From Cordylochernes scorpioides (Eukaryota > Arthropoda > Arachnida > Pseudoscorpiones > Chernetidae): a DNA stretch of 64,000 nucleotides. Below, piece after piece: positions 10,266-21,222 of the stretch. The notes below the pieces were generated by a model that had not been told where the DNA came from, searched no databases, and saw nothing but the letters and a program-made list of their open reading frames with translations. The stretch covers positions 145,451,261 to 145,515,260 of the forward strand of contig CP092864.1 of the NCBI GenBank assembly GCA_030710605.1, written 5' to 3'. Numbering within the stretch: position 1 is the stretch's first letter; each line of letters starts with the position of its first letter. A program made the translations under genes and the position numbers.

Positions 10266-10312
10266 CCCGAGTGAAAGTTTGCCTAACGAATATTTTATAT
10301 TATGAAGTATAA
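10262..10312 (+). repeat. Truncated G1 head after the minisatellite
   Basis: TTTACCCGAGTGAAAGTTTG followed by CCTAACGAATATTT matches the segment just inside the G1 head at 8655-8690, without the GC hairpin. It shows that the 32-bp array arose at or inside a tandem pair of G1 elements. Confidence 0.6.
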
Positions 10313-11189
10313 TAAACAATGTTAAAGATTAGTTTTAATTATTAATCAAGATTGTGTGTGAATATGTGAGAAAGATGTAATATCGTTGTTGTTTTCTTGG
10401 CCGACTGTTTTACATATGGTGTTATCTTAAAATTGCTTGTTTTGAATATTTTTTTAGATTGAGTTGAATGAATTTCTGATTTTGTTTTTTGTATTTATAT
10501 ATAAATAAAATTAACTCTGTTGATTTTTTTGTATTTAATCGATAACAGCTAAGTTACGCATGTTAATGTTAGGGAAAAATATTTTGATGTTAAGCAAAAC
10601 CTGCTCCATCTCGTTTTACATAAATGTTGAAAATTTGGTTGAAATTGATGCATTGTAACGAAAGTTTTTAGTGATGTCCTCTTATGAAATTTGCATTTTA
10701 TTAATATCCTATTATATTCTTCTAATTATTAATTATATATATATAAAACAAACCTCTAATGAGCAAATCAACTTACAAATACATAAAATATTTTGAAATT
10801 TCTTAATGGTATTATATATATATTTTCCATAATATATTATAAATGTATATTATTTTTAAAAATTATAATTACATTAAGACTATTTTGTACTTATTTTTTA
10901 ATTGCAAATACAAATATATTTTTTAATCTATATATTTTTATAATACCTTTATAATTATCAAAGGATACTTTTTTTAATTCAATTAGTGAATATTTGATTT
11001 CAATAAGTGCATTTTAATAGGATTATTTTTAATTTTACACTTTTGTTTTTATTTCATTGAAATTAATCATTTATGTGGATATAGATTTTTCACTATTAGG
11101 ACATTCTAAACCCTAATAACAACATTTTCAGTTTTAAACGATATATTTTAAAATTTATTTGAATGTTTAACAATTTTATGCTATATTTA
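10313..11189. other. AT-rich stretch without feature
   Basis: Extremely AT-rich, no ORF of note, no repeat shared with other parts of the window that I can see. Confidence 0.4.
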
Positions 11190-11660
11190 TTTATTATCAT
11201 TTACAAAGCACGCGATATCCGTCTTGGATATTTGCATGCATACACAAGTTTGGGAGCTTTTACAGTAATTATTAATATGATTTTAGTTATTATAATAGAA
11301 ATTATTATCGTATTTGTCAGTTAGTTAACGATTTAATTACCCTATAATGAATATTAGTGAACATCACATTTGAGAACAGAAATTTAGAGCTATTTACAGC
11401 ATATAACTATTTACCATTTATTACAGCCCAGGCTATCTATTACTAAAAACATTCTACAAAATCTATTAAAATTTATATACATATATCTATTATTAACTAT
11501 TTGGTTTAGGCAATTTATATTTATTTGATTTTTGACTCTCAAGTCTTCTACAAGTCGACAGTCCGTTAGAATATGTACAGGATTTTCTTCTTCTGCACCA
11601 CATGAGCATTTAGGCGAATCCGTCTTTCTGACCTTGTACAAATATGAAATCAAATATGCT
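11190..11660 (-). pseudogene. LINE family L1x, 3' end of ORF2 plus 3' UTR
   Basis: The minus-strand ORF 11411-11653 (80 aa) has the motif PKCSCGAEEENPVHILTDC, a CXC...H...C cluster typical of the C-terminus of LINE ORF2 proteins (after the reverse transcriptase), then a short basic tail ending YMYINFNRFCRMFL. The same C-terminus is recognisable at 17311, 19618, 33785 and 52374. The 3' UTR at 11200-11260 shares a CGCGATATCC/GGATAT hairpin motif with 52.28 and 59.81 kb. It is 5' truncated, as most LINE copies are; no RT domain is present. The first Met of the ORF is arbitrary. Confidence 0.7.
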
Positions 11661-13635
11661 ATATTATATTAGGTTAAATAGAAATATACCTTTAAATTTA
11701 AAAATATATAAATCTTTTTTAAATATTTTATAAACTTTTAAATCAATCAAAAGAAATAATGCATTTAAATATTTTCAAGTTAAATAGTGTTTTTTTTTTT
11801 TATTTCAGTATACTCCTGCTATAAATTGCCTCTCATTTTAAACTTCAATATTTCTCTCTCTCTGAATATTTAATTATTTCTTTAAAAACCTTTGAATGAT
11901 ATAATAATTTTTGATTTAGATATGCTTTAATTTTTCCGTCCCATATGTAATAAGTTATTGTTATAATAATAAAAATATAATTTGAATATATTTTTTTAAT
12001 TTTCGAACGGCAATATTAGTTCCTGTTTATATAACGAAGTACTCGGAAACCTCTAGGAAAATGCTATCTTGTGTGATATTTTTCATAACATATAAAAGTC
12101 TATTTAAAACAATTATAAAATGGCTAAAGGTTAATTTGAGTGGCATATTATAACAGAACTATAAAAAAAATCAAAGCCATATTGACCATTTATTAACTTT
12201 ATTTGTGAGAAATCTCAAATGCATAATTTCTTTTGCTTTACTATAAAACGGATATAAAATGTTTAAAATAGACAGATTACAATTAATTAATTTATATTTA
12301 TATAAATAAAATTGAAAATTAATTAAATGTATTTACACAAGTATAATTTACTTAGCTACATTTACTTGTATAAGGAATCCATAACAATCTAAAATATCTG
12401 TTAAAATTATAATATAAAAATAGATAAATTCGATTAGAATGTAATCGATTGTTATTATAAAATATATACAATAATAGAGTGTAAAATAGTTTTTGAAGGT
12501 TATATTTGTTCAAAAACAAAATATCTCCCTATTAAAATAAAAAAGTCTTTAGTGAAATCTCAAAAAGTTATATTTATTTTATTTTCACATATCATAACAA
12601 ATACAAATCTTTATACTTACAATATTATGAAAATATGCTTTGAAATTGCTATATAAATCTTATATTAATTATTCATTTCTAATCTAATTCGTAGCATTAG
12701 ACGATGAATTTCAAAGTAGAGAAAAAACTTGCGGCCAAATTTAAATATTATACAGATGATCGAAGTAAGTGAGTTGATATATTGAATGTAAATATTTGAA
12801 TTATGCATGGTTTCTCTATGAAGATTAATGTCTAAAAATATTAATAATATTATTTTGCTGAAGTATTAATGATGGTAAAATATTCGTCGAATATATTTAT
12901 ATATTGGTATAAAATGTGAAATATTTGTTTTTCAGAAATATAAATGAATATAATTTCGTATTGTGTATATAATTAACAAAATAAATATATATTATTTATA
13001 AAAATCAAAGTATTAATTGAGTATTTTTAATTAATAAAAATAATAATTAAATTTTTATTGATTTAAAGTATAATTTAGTTAATATGTACATTTTATACTG
13101 ATGATTATAATTAATTATAATTTAATTATTCAGCTTTAGTTCGCTAAACTGACATTTGTTAACAAATAAATTTTAAATTATTTTTAAAATACTTATCAAA
13201 ATTAATCTATTGTATAACATCATAAATACTTATACAAATTTTAAAATATTATAATATTATAAGCAAAATATACGTTTTTCAATTTTAAAAGTCATATATT
13301 TCATGAAATTATATTTATAATTTACAATTTTTTTTCACAATTGATGAATAATGAACATTGAAATATTTAGTACGAAATTAGAAGCATACGAGCATATAAA
13401 GAAGAAGAAGAATCGTTTTTATTATAAAAATGAATAGTAATAATAATGAAATAAAGATACTGCGTCATTTTACTAAATGCATAAGTTGTATTTATTATCA
13501 TTATTTTTTAAATGCATCTTTTGATATTCTCAGTGTAGAACACTCAGAATCAGACTAAAGAATAATCTGCAACATAAGATCTTGCAAATTCGAACAAAAT
13601 CCAACATGTAAACTATAGTTTCGGTATATATGTTG
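11661..13635. other. Long AT-rich stretch without feature
   Basis: About 2 kb of very AT-rich DNA with short homopolymers, an occasional GAAGAAGAAG run at 13400 and no ORF over 60 codons. I recognise no gene, RNA or mobile element. Confidence 0.4.
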
Positions 13636-13896
13636 TTTCTTATTCCCTTGTGTAAAGATTACACGAATTCCATGAGTTCATGATCTCATGGAATGGGGTA
13701 TAGGGGTGTAGCTTTCGTTGATCATGGCACAATGATCCAGGCACACTTTGGTGAAAGTCTGACTTTGCCTGTAGTTTGAGGGTGTTCCTAACATGGAAGC
13801 CTTTGCTGCTGACTCTAACATGAGTACAGACACAGCTCCTCCATATCCCTGGAGTGGGACCATTGCAACCAGGTCAATTGAGTCAGGATTTTTAAA
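13636..13896 (-). pseudogene. 3' end of a non-LTR element with (AAC)n tail, family Lb copy 1
   Basis: This 260-bp block is the reverse complement of 31980-32265. Both copies keep a 61-aa ORF (here 13678-13863 minus; MVPLQGYGGAVSVLMLESAAKA...CLDHCAMINESYTPIPHSMRS) that differs at only a handful of residues. The second copy ends in AAGAAACAACAACAAC, a LINE-like simple tail. The peptide is not one I recognise; it may be the end of a LINE ORF or a chance ORF kept by recent common origin. Confidence 0.55.
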
Positions 13897-14056
13897 GAGG
13901 GAGTGTCCCTCCTGGTGACAGCATCAAGTCTACCAGAACAAGACTTGTTTGTGTAGAGGGTTTACTGTACCTCCCAACAATGTCCACTGCACCACAGGCC
14001 ATTTACAGTGGGGTAAGCATGGGAGCTAAATTTAACGCATACTAATATAGTCCTTT

Positions 14057-14267
14057 CTTTTGGGAACTGAATGCTACGATCGCCATTATCGCCATCCTGG
14101 ACTTATCATCACCCTTTTTGTTTGTTTACCCTTCTCGCCTATGTTTACTCTCTGCACGTTGTTCCTTAATAACACTTCCTTTTAAATGGCTGATAAAGCT
14201 TATTATCAGAAGGCGATCTAAGGTCTTATGCCTTCCTACAAACTGTAAGTGCTTAAACCTTACAATA
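14057..14267 (+). repeat. Decayed solo LTR related to copia-2
   Basis: It aligns over its length with the 209-bp copia-2 LTR: GAACTGAATGCTACGA near the start, CTGGACTTATCATCA, then GCCTTCCTACAAACTGTAAG and CTTACAATA at the end, with many substitutions. No internal region follows, so it is a solo LTR left by recombination from an older relative. Confidence 0.75.
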
Positions 14268-14742
14268 TTCTCGTATATTATGGCCTATGATTGTTCTTAT
14301 CACTTCATCAGCGTTGGTCAAAATGTAATTGTGATAACATTTTCTATGAATATACACAATTACAAACATTTACTGATATAATTATAATAAAATCTGATAT
14401 TATTCCTAATTTATTAATAGAAATCTAAGATTTCTATTCAAAGAAGTATTTAATATACTATCTCATACTTTCAAACTAAGAAATGTTGATATTATTAGAT
14501 ATAATGTCGTTATTAAACTTTGAATTATGTTTTTAATAGTTAAAAACATTTAATATACATTCAAAATATACTATTAGATCGTATCTAAATCATTATTTAA
14601 AAAAAAAAAACGATTTTTTAAATCGAAAAATGACTTCAACCAAAAATATACTACTTGAATACGCTAATATCATTTATAATCAAAATGTTTCTCAATTTAA
14701 AAATTGGAAAATATTATCACTATTAAAGTTTGAAACAATATA
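14268..14742. other. AT-rich stretch without feature
   Basis: No ORF, array or shared repeat recognised. Confidence 0.4.
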
Positions 14743-14903
14743 CAGTTAAACCTGTCTATAGCGCTCCCTCTTGAGACTCACCAAAATAGGGTGCTATAGA
14801 GAGGGGGTGCTATAGACAGGTCACTTTTAATGTAAATCACATCGTACTACATATTTAAAATCGGGCGCTATAGAGAGGAAGGCGCTGTAAACAGGTTTAA
14901 CTG
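14743..14903 (+). mobile_element. Pogo/Tigger-type MITE M1, copy 1
   Basis: 161 bp with terminal inverted repeats CAGTTAAACCTGTCTATAGC and its complement (one base changed in the right repeat, GTAAACAGG), flanked by TA. TA target duplication and CAGTTAAACC-type ends place it with Tc1/mariner, pogo branch, non-autonomous elements. An internal TTTTAATGTAAATC block is shared with copies 2-4. Confidence 0.85.
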
Positions 14904-15189
14904 TATATGTTATATAAAATTTCATTTTATTCTAAAATTATACTTTTTGAACAAACTACTTTGAAAATTCGACTACCATATGTCGCGGCTTTTCCTATAT
15001 AAACCTATTGTTGTTGTTTCCCGATGGCCGGCTCAATTCTTCCTGTAGATATGTAAATATGTAATTTTTTTTTTCTTCTCTTAGATATTTCTTCTTAAAT
15101 TCTTTCATTGGCACAATTAAAACCAATTGCTTTTTTGAAGTTTCTTTATTATCCTTTCTAATATACTATGAGACTGTGCATTACAATAT

Positions 15190-15470
15190 AATATATTAAA
15201 AATAAAGAAAACATATCCTTACCAAAATCACATGTGCTTTTTAGATGACAGAGCGCCATCTAGTGGAACAGAAATCAACTAAACATTATTTTAACCTGTT
15301 CCCTGATATTTGGCCAACACAATTTCTTTATAAATAAATAATGTTGGCCAAATATCAGGAAACAGGCTAAATCAATGTTTAGTTGATTTCTGTTCCACTA
15401 GATGGCGCTCTGCCATCTAAAAAGCACATGTGCTTTTGGTCAGGATATGTTTTCTTTATTTTTAATATCA
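15190..15470. repeat. Palindrome of two HH1 heads
   Basis: Two head segments of family HH1 lie tail to tail. Each has AGAGCGCCATCTAGTGGAAC, ATCAACTAAACATT and CTGATATTTGGCCAACA-like blocks. Arms of about 135 bp meet near 15333. The hammerhead part of HH1 is missing from both arms. Confidence 0.8.
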
Positions 15471-15511
15471 AAACCTGACCTTTTTTTTTCTATTGTTTTT
15501 TCAATATAATA

Positions 15512-15692
15512 CAGTTAAACCTGTCTATAGTGCCTCCTCTTGGGACTCACCAAAATAAGGTGCTATAGAGAGGGGGTGCTATAGACAGGTCACTTTTAAT
15601 GTAAATTGCATCGTACTACGTACATATTTAAAATCGGGCGCTATAGAGAGGAAGGCGCTATTTAGAGGGGGCGCTATAGACAGGTTTAACTG
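15512..15692 (+). mobile_element. Pogo/Tigger-type MITE M1, copy 2
   Basis: 181 bp with terminal repeats CAGTTAAACCTGTCTATAG and CTATAGACAGGTTTAACTG, TA flanks. It has an internal duplication of the GAGGGGGCGCTATA block compared with copy 1. Confidence 0.85.
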
Positions 15693-16229
15693 TATATATA
15701 ATATATTTTATTATGTAATATATACAATATATAAATAATAATAAAAATACTGTTATGAAAACAATGAGTATTATTTTTCAAATGTAATGATGTTTTTGAA
15801 GTGTAAAATATAGTCATAAAAGTACAAAGCCTATACTCGTATATTAAAATCCGAATTGAATCCTCTCTTTCAAATGAAATATATTTGTTTTAATATATAT
15901 ATATACATCAAATGTGTTTCAATTATAGTTTCAAAATATACAATACAATGGTTTAAAAAAAGAGGCTTTATAATTCAAATATTCAAATACAATATCATAT
16001 ATTACAAAGTAATTATTCATATTATCTCAAAGTGTATTTATATTTTTGAAAGAATTTTAATACAATGCAATATTTCGTATAGTTTTCAATAAATTTATAA
16101 AATATTCATATGAAAAATATCTCTAAATAACAAAAATGGAATAATTTATTCATAATAAATAAATGTATAGGAAATTTGAACTATTATTGTGAGGCGTATG
16201 ATATTTTAAAAACAAATCGATTTTATACT
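15693..16229. other. AT-rich stretch without feature
   Basis: Tandem TATA and TATATA runs and short ORFs; nothing recognisable. Confidence 0.4.
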
Positions 16230-16320
16230 GCCCTTATTATAATAATAAAATTATTGGGAAGGCCTGGCTCATCAGTAGTGAACCCTCCCAGCGGTTTCGC
16301 CAGTTTATACTAACAATAAT
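16230..16320. repeat. Partial P1 copy c2
   Basis: Core P1 blocks only: GGGAAGGCCTGGCTCATCAG, GTGAACCCTCCCAGCGG and TTTCGCCAGTTTA. CTGGC pairs with GCCAG as in the other copies. Confidence 0.65.
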
Positions 16321-16360
16321 GTTTGCGATTAATATTAAATAATTGGAATATTAAAAATAA

Positions 16361-16746
16361 ATGCAAAAAAAAAGCCTTCCAGCACTATTTGAAAAAATCA
16401 AGCAAAGCAGACCAAGAACTCAACTTAGAGGAGTCCTTCTTCACCATTACAATGTAAGACCGCACATCTCAGTCCAAATATTAGACTTTTTAGCCAACTC
16501 TGGTGTCCAATTAGTCACTCATCCACCATATTCACCAGACATAGCACCTTGTGACTTTTTATATTTCCAAAAGTTAAGATATTGTTGAAAGGGATAAAAT
16601 TTGACACTGATGATGAAGCACTGCAAGCCTTTATCAATACCGTAAATTCCATACCCGAAGATGACTGGTGTAAATGATTCGATAATTGGTTTTCACGGAT
16701 GAAATCTTGTATAGGTGCTAAGGGTGAATACTTTGAGAAACTCTGA
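16361..16746 (+). pseudogene. Mariner transposase C-terminal relic
   Basis: The first 75 codons give QLRGVLLHHYNVRPHIS...YSPDIAPCDFLYF, the second and third catalytic regions of a mariner DD34D transposase. The third Asp is present, but the second region reads HHYN where the family has HDN, so the catalytic Asp is lost. A frameshift near 16575 moves the homology to another frame; an in-frame TGA interrupts it near 16674, and the end is the usual WF.RMKSCI..KGEYFEKL motif with TGA at 16744-16746. The N-terminal DNA-binding half is absent. A dead fragment of a DNA transposon. Confidence 0.85.
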
Positions 16747-17180
16747 AAATTTGAAAATTGCAGCTTTAATAAAAATAAGTGATTGCAAAACCTTTTGGAG
16801 TGACTCTTTTATTTGACAAACTAATAGAAATTCAAAATATATTCACAAAAGTGAGTAATTTTATTAAAGCGCTCTGTTTAAAGTCTATATGTTAAGTTTG
16901 TAATTATTCCTTTTTTAATTCATAGAAGCAATTTTATGGCAGATACATTCAATTTTTTATCAACATCATTTTTTTAATTGTTTTTTTTTTCTTAGTTAAT
17001 TAGCAAATCACTTGCAATTGTAGTTTCTTTTTTGTTTTATTGTGTTCCTTTTTAAGCAATAAAATATTTAGAACTAAGGTGTAATATTCAATTCAAGCAT
17101 TTGGAACTAACATCGATTCATTTTTAAAACAAAGCAAAATCATAAGCTTATACAACTTTCACTCTTTCATACAAGCTTCA
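16747..17180. other. Stretch without recognised feature
   Basis: T-rich runs and no ORF. The right terminal repeat of the mariner element could lie near its start but I could not identify it. Confidence 0.35.
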
Positions 17181-17259
17181 AGTCGTGAAAGAATTGGAAA
17201 TAGTATTAATAGATAACAGTATCAATTTCCATGAGAATTTCATAATTAATTATTTTAAA

Positions 17260-17882
17260 AAAGAATTAAAGCAGTGGAATACTCAAGTTGTTGTTGTGGA
17301 CATGAGGAACAAACCTCAATACATCTTTTACTGGATTGTCCTGTTTTTCAATACTATAGAATCGACTATAATTTAATAGTAACAGATTCAAGAATTTTTT
17401 TTTCAGCAAATAAATTTACAGTTAAACCTGTCTATAGCGCCCCCTCTAAATAGTGCCTTCCTCTCTATAGCGCCCGATTTTAAATACGTAGTACGATGCG
17501 ATTTACATTAAAAGTGACCTGTCTATAACACCCTATTTTGGTGAGTCCCAAGAGGGGGCGCTATAGACAGGTTTAACTGTATATTAAATTCAATACATTT
17601 TGTAGATATATTTTAAATTATATAGCAACAAATATCTTTTGAGAAACTGATGATTTATATTATGCTTATTGTACATATTGCCAGACACTTCTTTCTTTTG
17701 TACACAGTTCTTTTTACTCGTTTTTTTCTTCTCTTTCTCATTGTTAACATCATATGTCTATTCTATTCACGGCCTAAAATTATTGTATATATATTTATAG
17801 ACAAATGTAAAGGCATACATTTATGACAACGCAAGTGTCCCTAGGGGGACATAGCACTTTAAATTGAAATAAATAAATAAAT
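17260..17882 (+). pseudogene. LINE L1x 3' end, split by MITE M1 copy 3
   Basis: A plus-strand frame near 17297-17415 reads CGHEEQTSIHLLLDCPVFQYYRI, the C/H cluster of the ORF2 C-terminus. Homology resumes after the MITE at 17580 and continues through a 3' UTR shared with 33.9-34.1 kb (ATTGCCAGACACTTCTTTC, ATTCTATTCACGGCCTAAA), ending in an (AAAT)n tail at about 17865-17882. The shorter ORF at 17185-17376 is in another frame and is not meaningful. Confidence 0.75.
17419..17579 (-). mobile_element. Pogo/Tigger-type MITE M1, copy 3 (inside a LINE)
   Basis: 161 bp, in inverted orientation relative to copies 1 and 2, with terminal repeats CAGTTAAACCTGTCTATAGC and complement, flanked by TA on both sides. 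The uninterrupted LINE at 33.9 kb has one TA at the matching place, which confirms TA target duplication. Confidence 0.9.
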
Positions 17883-18853
17883 AAATAGTATATTGGGAGT
17901 CAGGCAATAACTCTGAAAGATAATTAATATACAGTGACCTTTATTGAAGTCACACGATATAACCAAGTATGAACAAAATTACTTCTGTTTCCTTAAAAAA
18001 AAGGTTAAGTTTTGACCATTAGAGTATATCTTGTTCCAGTCGTTTAATTTATTACCGATGCTTAAAATCCAAAAACGTTTTCGCGTCTACTAATATAGCA
18101 ATTGGAATATAAAATCCATAATGAATAGAATTTAAAAATTAAAATCATATAAATAATCATATAGATAAAAGAGAGATAATATATAAAATAATAAATATCA
18201 AATGTTGAAAAACGTATTCAAAAGTTACAAAGTTAGCAACAAAATCATAGTAAAATCAATGAACATTTTTTTGTATTATTTTATCAAATATATTTAAAGA
18301 TAACTCATTTATATTGTACATTTATATAATCAATACACACATATAAAATACATTAATAGAATTATAAAACAGAAAATAGTAAAATAAAATGAAAAATTTA
18401 ATAAACAAAAGTATCGTTTGATATATTGAAATGTTGATTTTTATTGACGTTAAAAATCCATCGTCGTAACACCACAGATTTATAAAAAAGCTTTATTGAA
18501 TAAGAAGGAATAAAGACAATTGAATATGTATAATGGTTGTAGAATTGAGCAAAGACAGAAGTGTAAAAGAGAGAATTAAATTCACTTATTGAATAAAGGC
18601 GCCAAGATCGAATAATAGTTCGTCATACCGCCGCTAGAGCTCGGAAGTTTTAAGAGTAGTTGGTGAGCGGATTTCCTAACGACAACCACGGTAGGTTCGC
18701 TCCTTATACTGCGAGAGCTCAAACTTATCTATGAGCTTTATATTCATGTATATATTTTATTTTATGAATATATTATGAATAATATTCTAAAGAAAAAAAT
18801 ATTTTTCCATATAGAGAAATATATTTAGAAATAATTAACTAGAAAATAATTTA
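17883..18853. other. Stretch without recognised gene
   Basis: AT-rich, with one less AT-rich patch at 18598-18725 (CCGCCGCTAGAGCTCGG, GAGCGGATTTCC) that I cannot assign. No ORF of note. Confidence 0.35.
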
Positions 18854-18953
18854 NNNNNNNNNNNNNNNNNNNNNNNNNNNNNNNNNNNNNNNNNNNNNNN
18901 NNNNNNNNNNNNNNNNNNNNNNNNNNNNNNNNNNNNNNNNNNNNNNNNNNNNN
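18854..18953. other. Assembly gap (100 N)
   Basis: Exactly 100 N, a conventional gap of unknown size. Repeat HH5 begins directly after it. Confidence 1.
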
Positions 18954-19060
18954 AAATAGAGCAATCCATAAATAAATCTTTAATTAAAAAGGCATATATT
19001 GGATCAAAATATCATTTATTCTAACAATATTTCAGTTGGCTGAACGCCTTATTAGGAACT
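18954..19060 (-). repeat. Partial HH5 copy 2
   Basis: AGAGCAATCCATAAATAAATC, then AAAGGCATATATTGGATC and ATATTTCAGTTGGCTGAACG as in HH5 copies at 34.15 and 42.0 kb. The hammerhead-like fold is truncated after GGC/GCC. Confidence 0.65.
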
Positions 19061-19329
19061 TTTTAAATCTTTATATATAAGAATATATATATATATAAAC
19101 ACTTTACTAATAAGTTTGTTTATTGTAAGGAAAGTTAGCTTTCAAGCTTTCCTTCTTAAACAGGCAAAATTAGATCTAGAAATCATATAACCTTGCATGT
19201 TGAAGAACGAGATCTTGATAGCTCTCTGTTTTTGTTATAAACACACTTATTACAAAGGGTCTGATATATTTGATCTTTTTATAAAAGTATACCGAAATTT
19301 TCTCAACTCGTATCTCTCTATATGTTAAC

Positions 19330-19690
19330 TTTACTTCATTAACATCCTATAACGCTATATGCCAAACTCAGGAATATTTGCGTCAATACATTTCTAACAT
19401 CATAACAAATTGGCTATAAACAAGGAGAAAGAAAAATAAGACAAACATACAAAAGTAATTTTCTCTCGAAAATTCCTTTACTTTCTTTCCCAGTTCAAAA
19501 GATAGTTGTATATATATCTACAAAATTGATTAAAATTTTTATTTATTCTTTTCTCATTTACGAATTCATGTTGCTGTCCGATGATACCAAATTTTCTTTC
19601 CCTATAATCCCCAAAAATTGGACATTCCAGAAGTAGATGTTTCGAGCCTTGAATTTATCCTCCGCAGAAGCATTTTGGTTCCTTCACCAC
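19330..19690 (-). pseudogene. LINE L1x 3' end, copy with internal stop
   Basis: The minus-strand frame near 19680-19610 reads PKCFCGG-stop-IQGSKHLLLECPIFGDY, the same CXC...H...C cluster as at 11.6 and 52.6 kb with one in-frame stop. The 3' UTR hairpin region (CATCCTATAACGCTATATGCC near 19345) is shared with 27.36 kb. A 5'-truncated dead copy. Confidence 0.7.
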
Positions 19691-20014
19691 GCCGTTGTGT
19701 GTTGGATAGTCATTTTTCTATAAGATATATTCCCAGTTGTAGATTACTTACCGATGTGCTGTACTACACTTGTAGAACCCAGCAACACAGAGTAAACATT
19801 TCACAGAGTGAAGTCATTTTATTACAAACATAGGTACACGTCTCGTTCCTCCATCAACCGCTGCACAAAGCCGTCGTGGCGTGGTGTGACAGCTCGGCCA
19901 CCCTGCTTCCATCACAGACGAACCATGCAAGGGTTAGTTGGCAAACTATCGTCTGTGTGTGTGATCATTATTTCATATAAAAAAACTAGACGGCGTCAAA
20001 TTTCACCATAAAAT
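19691..20014. other. Unassigned, moderately GC segment
   Basis: This contains GCCGTCGTGGCGTGGTGTGAC and an imperfect hairpin ATCACAGACGA...TCGTCTGTGTGTGTGAT at 19912-19967. It could be part of an LTR or a 5' UTR. The short ORFs at 19618-20011 do not resemble known proteins. Confidence 0.3.
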
Positions 20015-20940
20015 TTCTATGATCTATTTTAAGATTAAATACAGAGTTTTAAAACAGACACATTTATTTTTTAAAATTATAATACAACAATCATTTATTG
20101 TAGGTATTTTAATTTTGCAATAAATTTAAACGAGGTTTCGAATGAAAAGTTACTTCGACAGGCCCTGACAATAAATATAAAAAATATTTTGTTAGGACTA
20201 TTATATAGTCTTTTGCTTTAAAAACTCATCAATTTTATGGAAATTTAAAAAATATTTTTCGCTTATCATCTCGTTGTATTTTTTATTATAATCTATTTTA
20301 GCTATTCAACATTTTTAAAATTCATTTGTGTGGAAAAACCTTTGTGCATTGTTACTAAATAAACATTTTGAAATTACATGAATTTTGACCTAAATATATC
20401 AGAGTCGCGTGAAAATATTTAAATATCTTTACAGAAAATATATTGGGTTTGAATAATAGTTTTTGATAAAGCTTACACATTTTGCATACTATTTTACGTA
20501 ACGTAAAATAAACTTAATTCAATAAAAAAAGTGTTTTTATTTTTTTAATATAAAATACAGTATCTAATTGAAATGTTCTTCAATATAAAAAAATCAATAA
20601 TTTACTTTTTAAAATATGGATATTTAACATTGTCGATTTTCCTTGTGGTTCCTTGAAATTTATAAATATACGTTAAATATATTTTTTTATCTATACATCA
20701 TATTTCTTAATATTCAAATTTGTTAATTAATATCTACACCTTTTTTAAAATATTATTGTAGGTATATATGATAGTTATCATTTCATTAAAATATTTTTTT
20801 TTCTTCACTTCTCAAGTTTAGATCCTTCGCTGAATAAATTAATCTCTCACTTTGTAATATAGATTCAAATCATTCACAGAACCTACAAAATGAAACCTGA
20901 AAATAATAATATTTCTTAAATTATTTAAAAATTATATATA
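20015..20940. other. AT-rich stretch without feature
   Basis: No ORF or shared repeat recognised. Confidence 0.4.
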
Positions 20941-21149
20941 TGTTGGATAACTGAATGCTACGACAGCTAGCGCCACACTGGACTAATCATCATCACAACT
21001 GTTTTGTTTACCTTCTTCTCTATATTACAATAACTGTTCGCTACCATAACTTTGTTTTTCTTACTAAATGGATAATAAAGATTATTATCATATAATCCTC
21101 AACGTCCTCATGCCTTCCTACAAGCTGTAAGTACCTAAATCTTACAACA
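20941..21149 (+). repeat. Copia-2 5' LTR
   Basis: 209 bp, TGTTGGATAACTGAATGC...CTTACAACA, identical by eye to 25221-25429. An AATAAAG poly(A)-signal-like motif lies at 21074-21080; no clear TATA box was seen. Confidence 0.97.
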
Positions 21150-21152
21150 ATT

Positions 21153-21167
21153 AGATTATGAGACTGA
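21153..21167 (+). promoter_or_regulatory. Copia-2 primer-binding site (half-tRNA type)
   Basis: AGATTATGAGACTGA, three bases after the LTR, is the exact complement of the anticodon arm of animal elongator tRNA-Met (loop CTCATAA), as I know that tRNA. It does not match a tRNA 3' end, which would begin TGG. Drosophila copia is known to prime from an internal tRNA-Met fragment, so half-tRNA priming is the natural reading. Confidence 0.75.
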
Positions 21168-21222
21168 GTATTGCATGAAATTCAACTAACGAGTTAAGAC
21201 AAAGAAAAAAGGCTTAGCAAAA

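Noticed and set aside
9468-10312. Three 240-268-codon membrane-like ORFs
   Set aside because: All lie in the 32-bp minisatellite, are open in every frame and have no unique part; reported as a curiosity, not as genes.
19618-20011. Two short plus-strand ORFs near 19.6-20.0 kb
   Set aside because: The first overlaps the minus-strand LINE end and the second has no similarity; both are consistent with chance.
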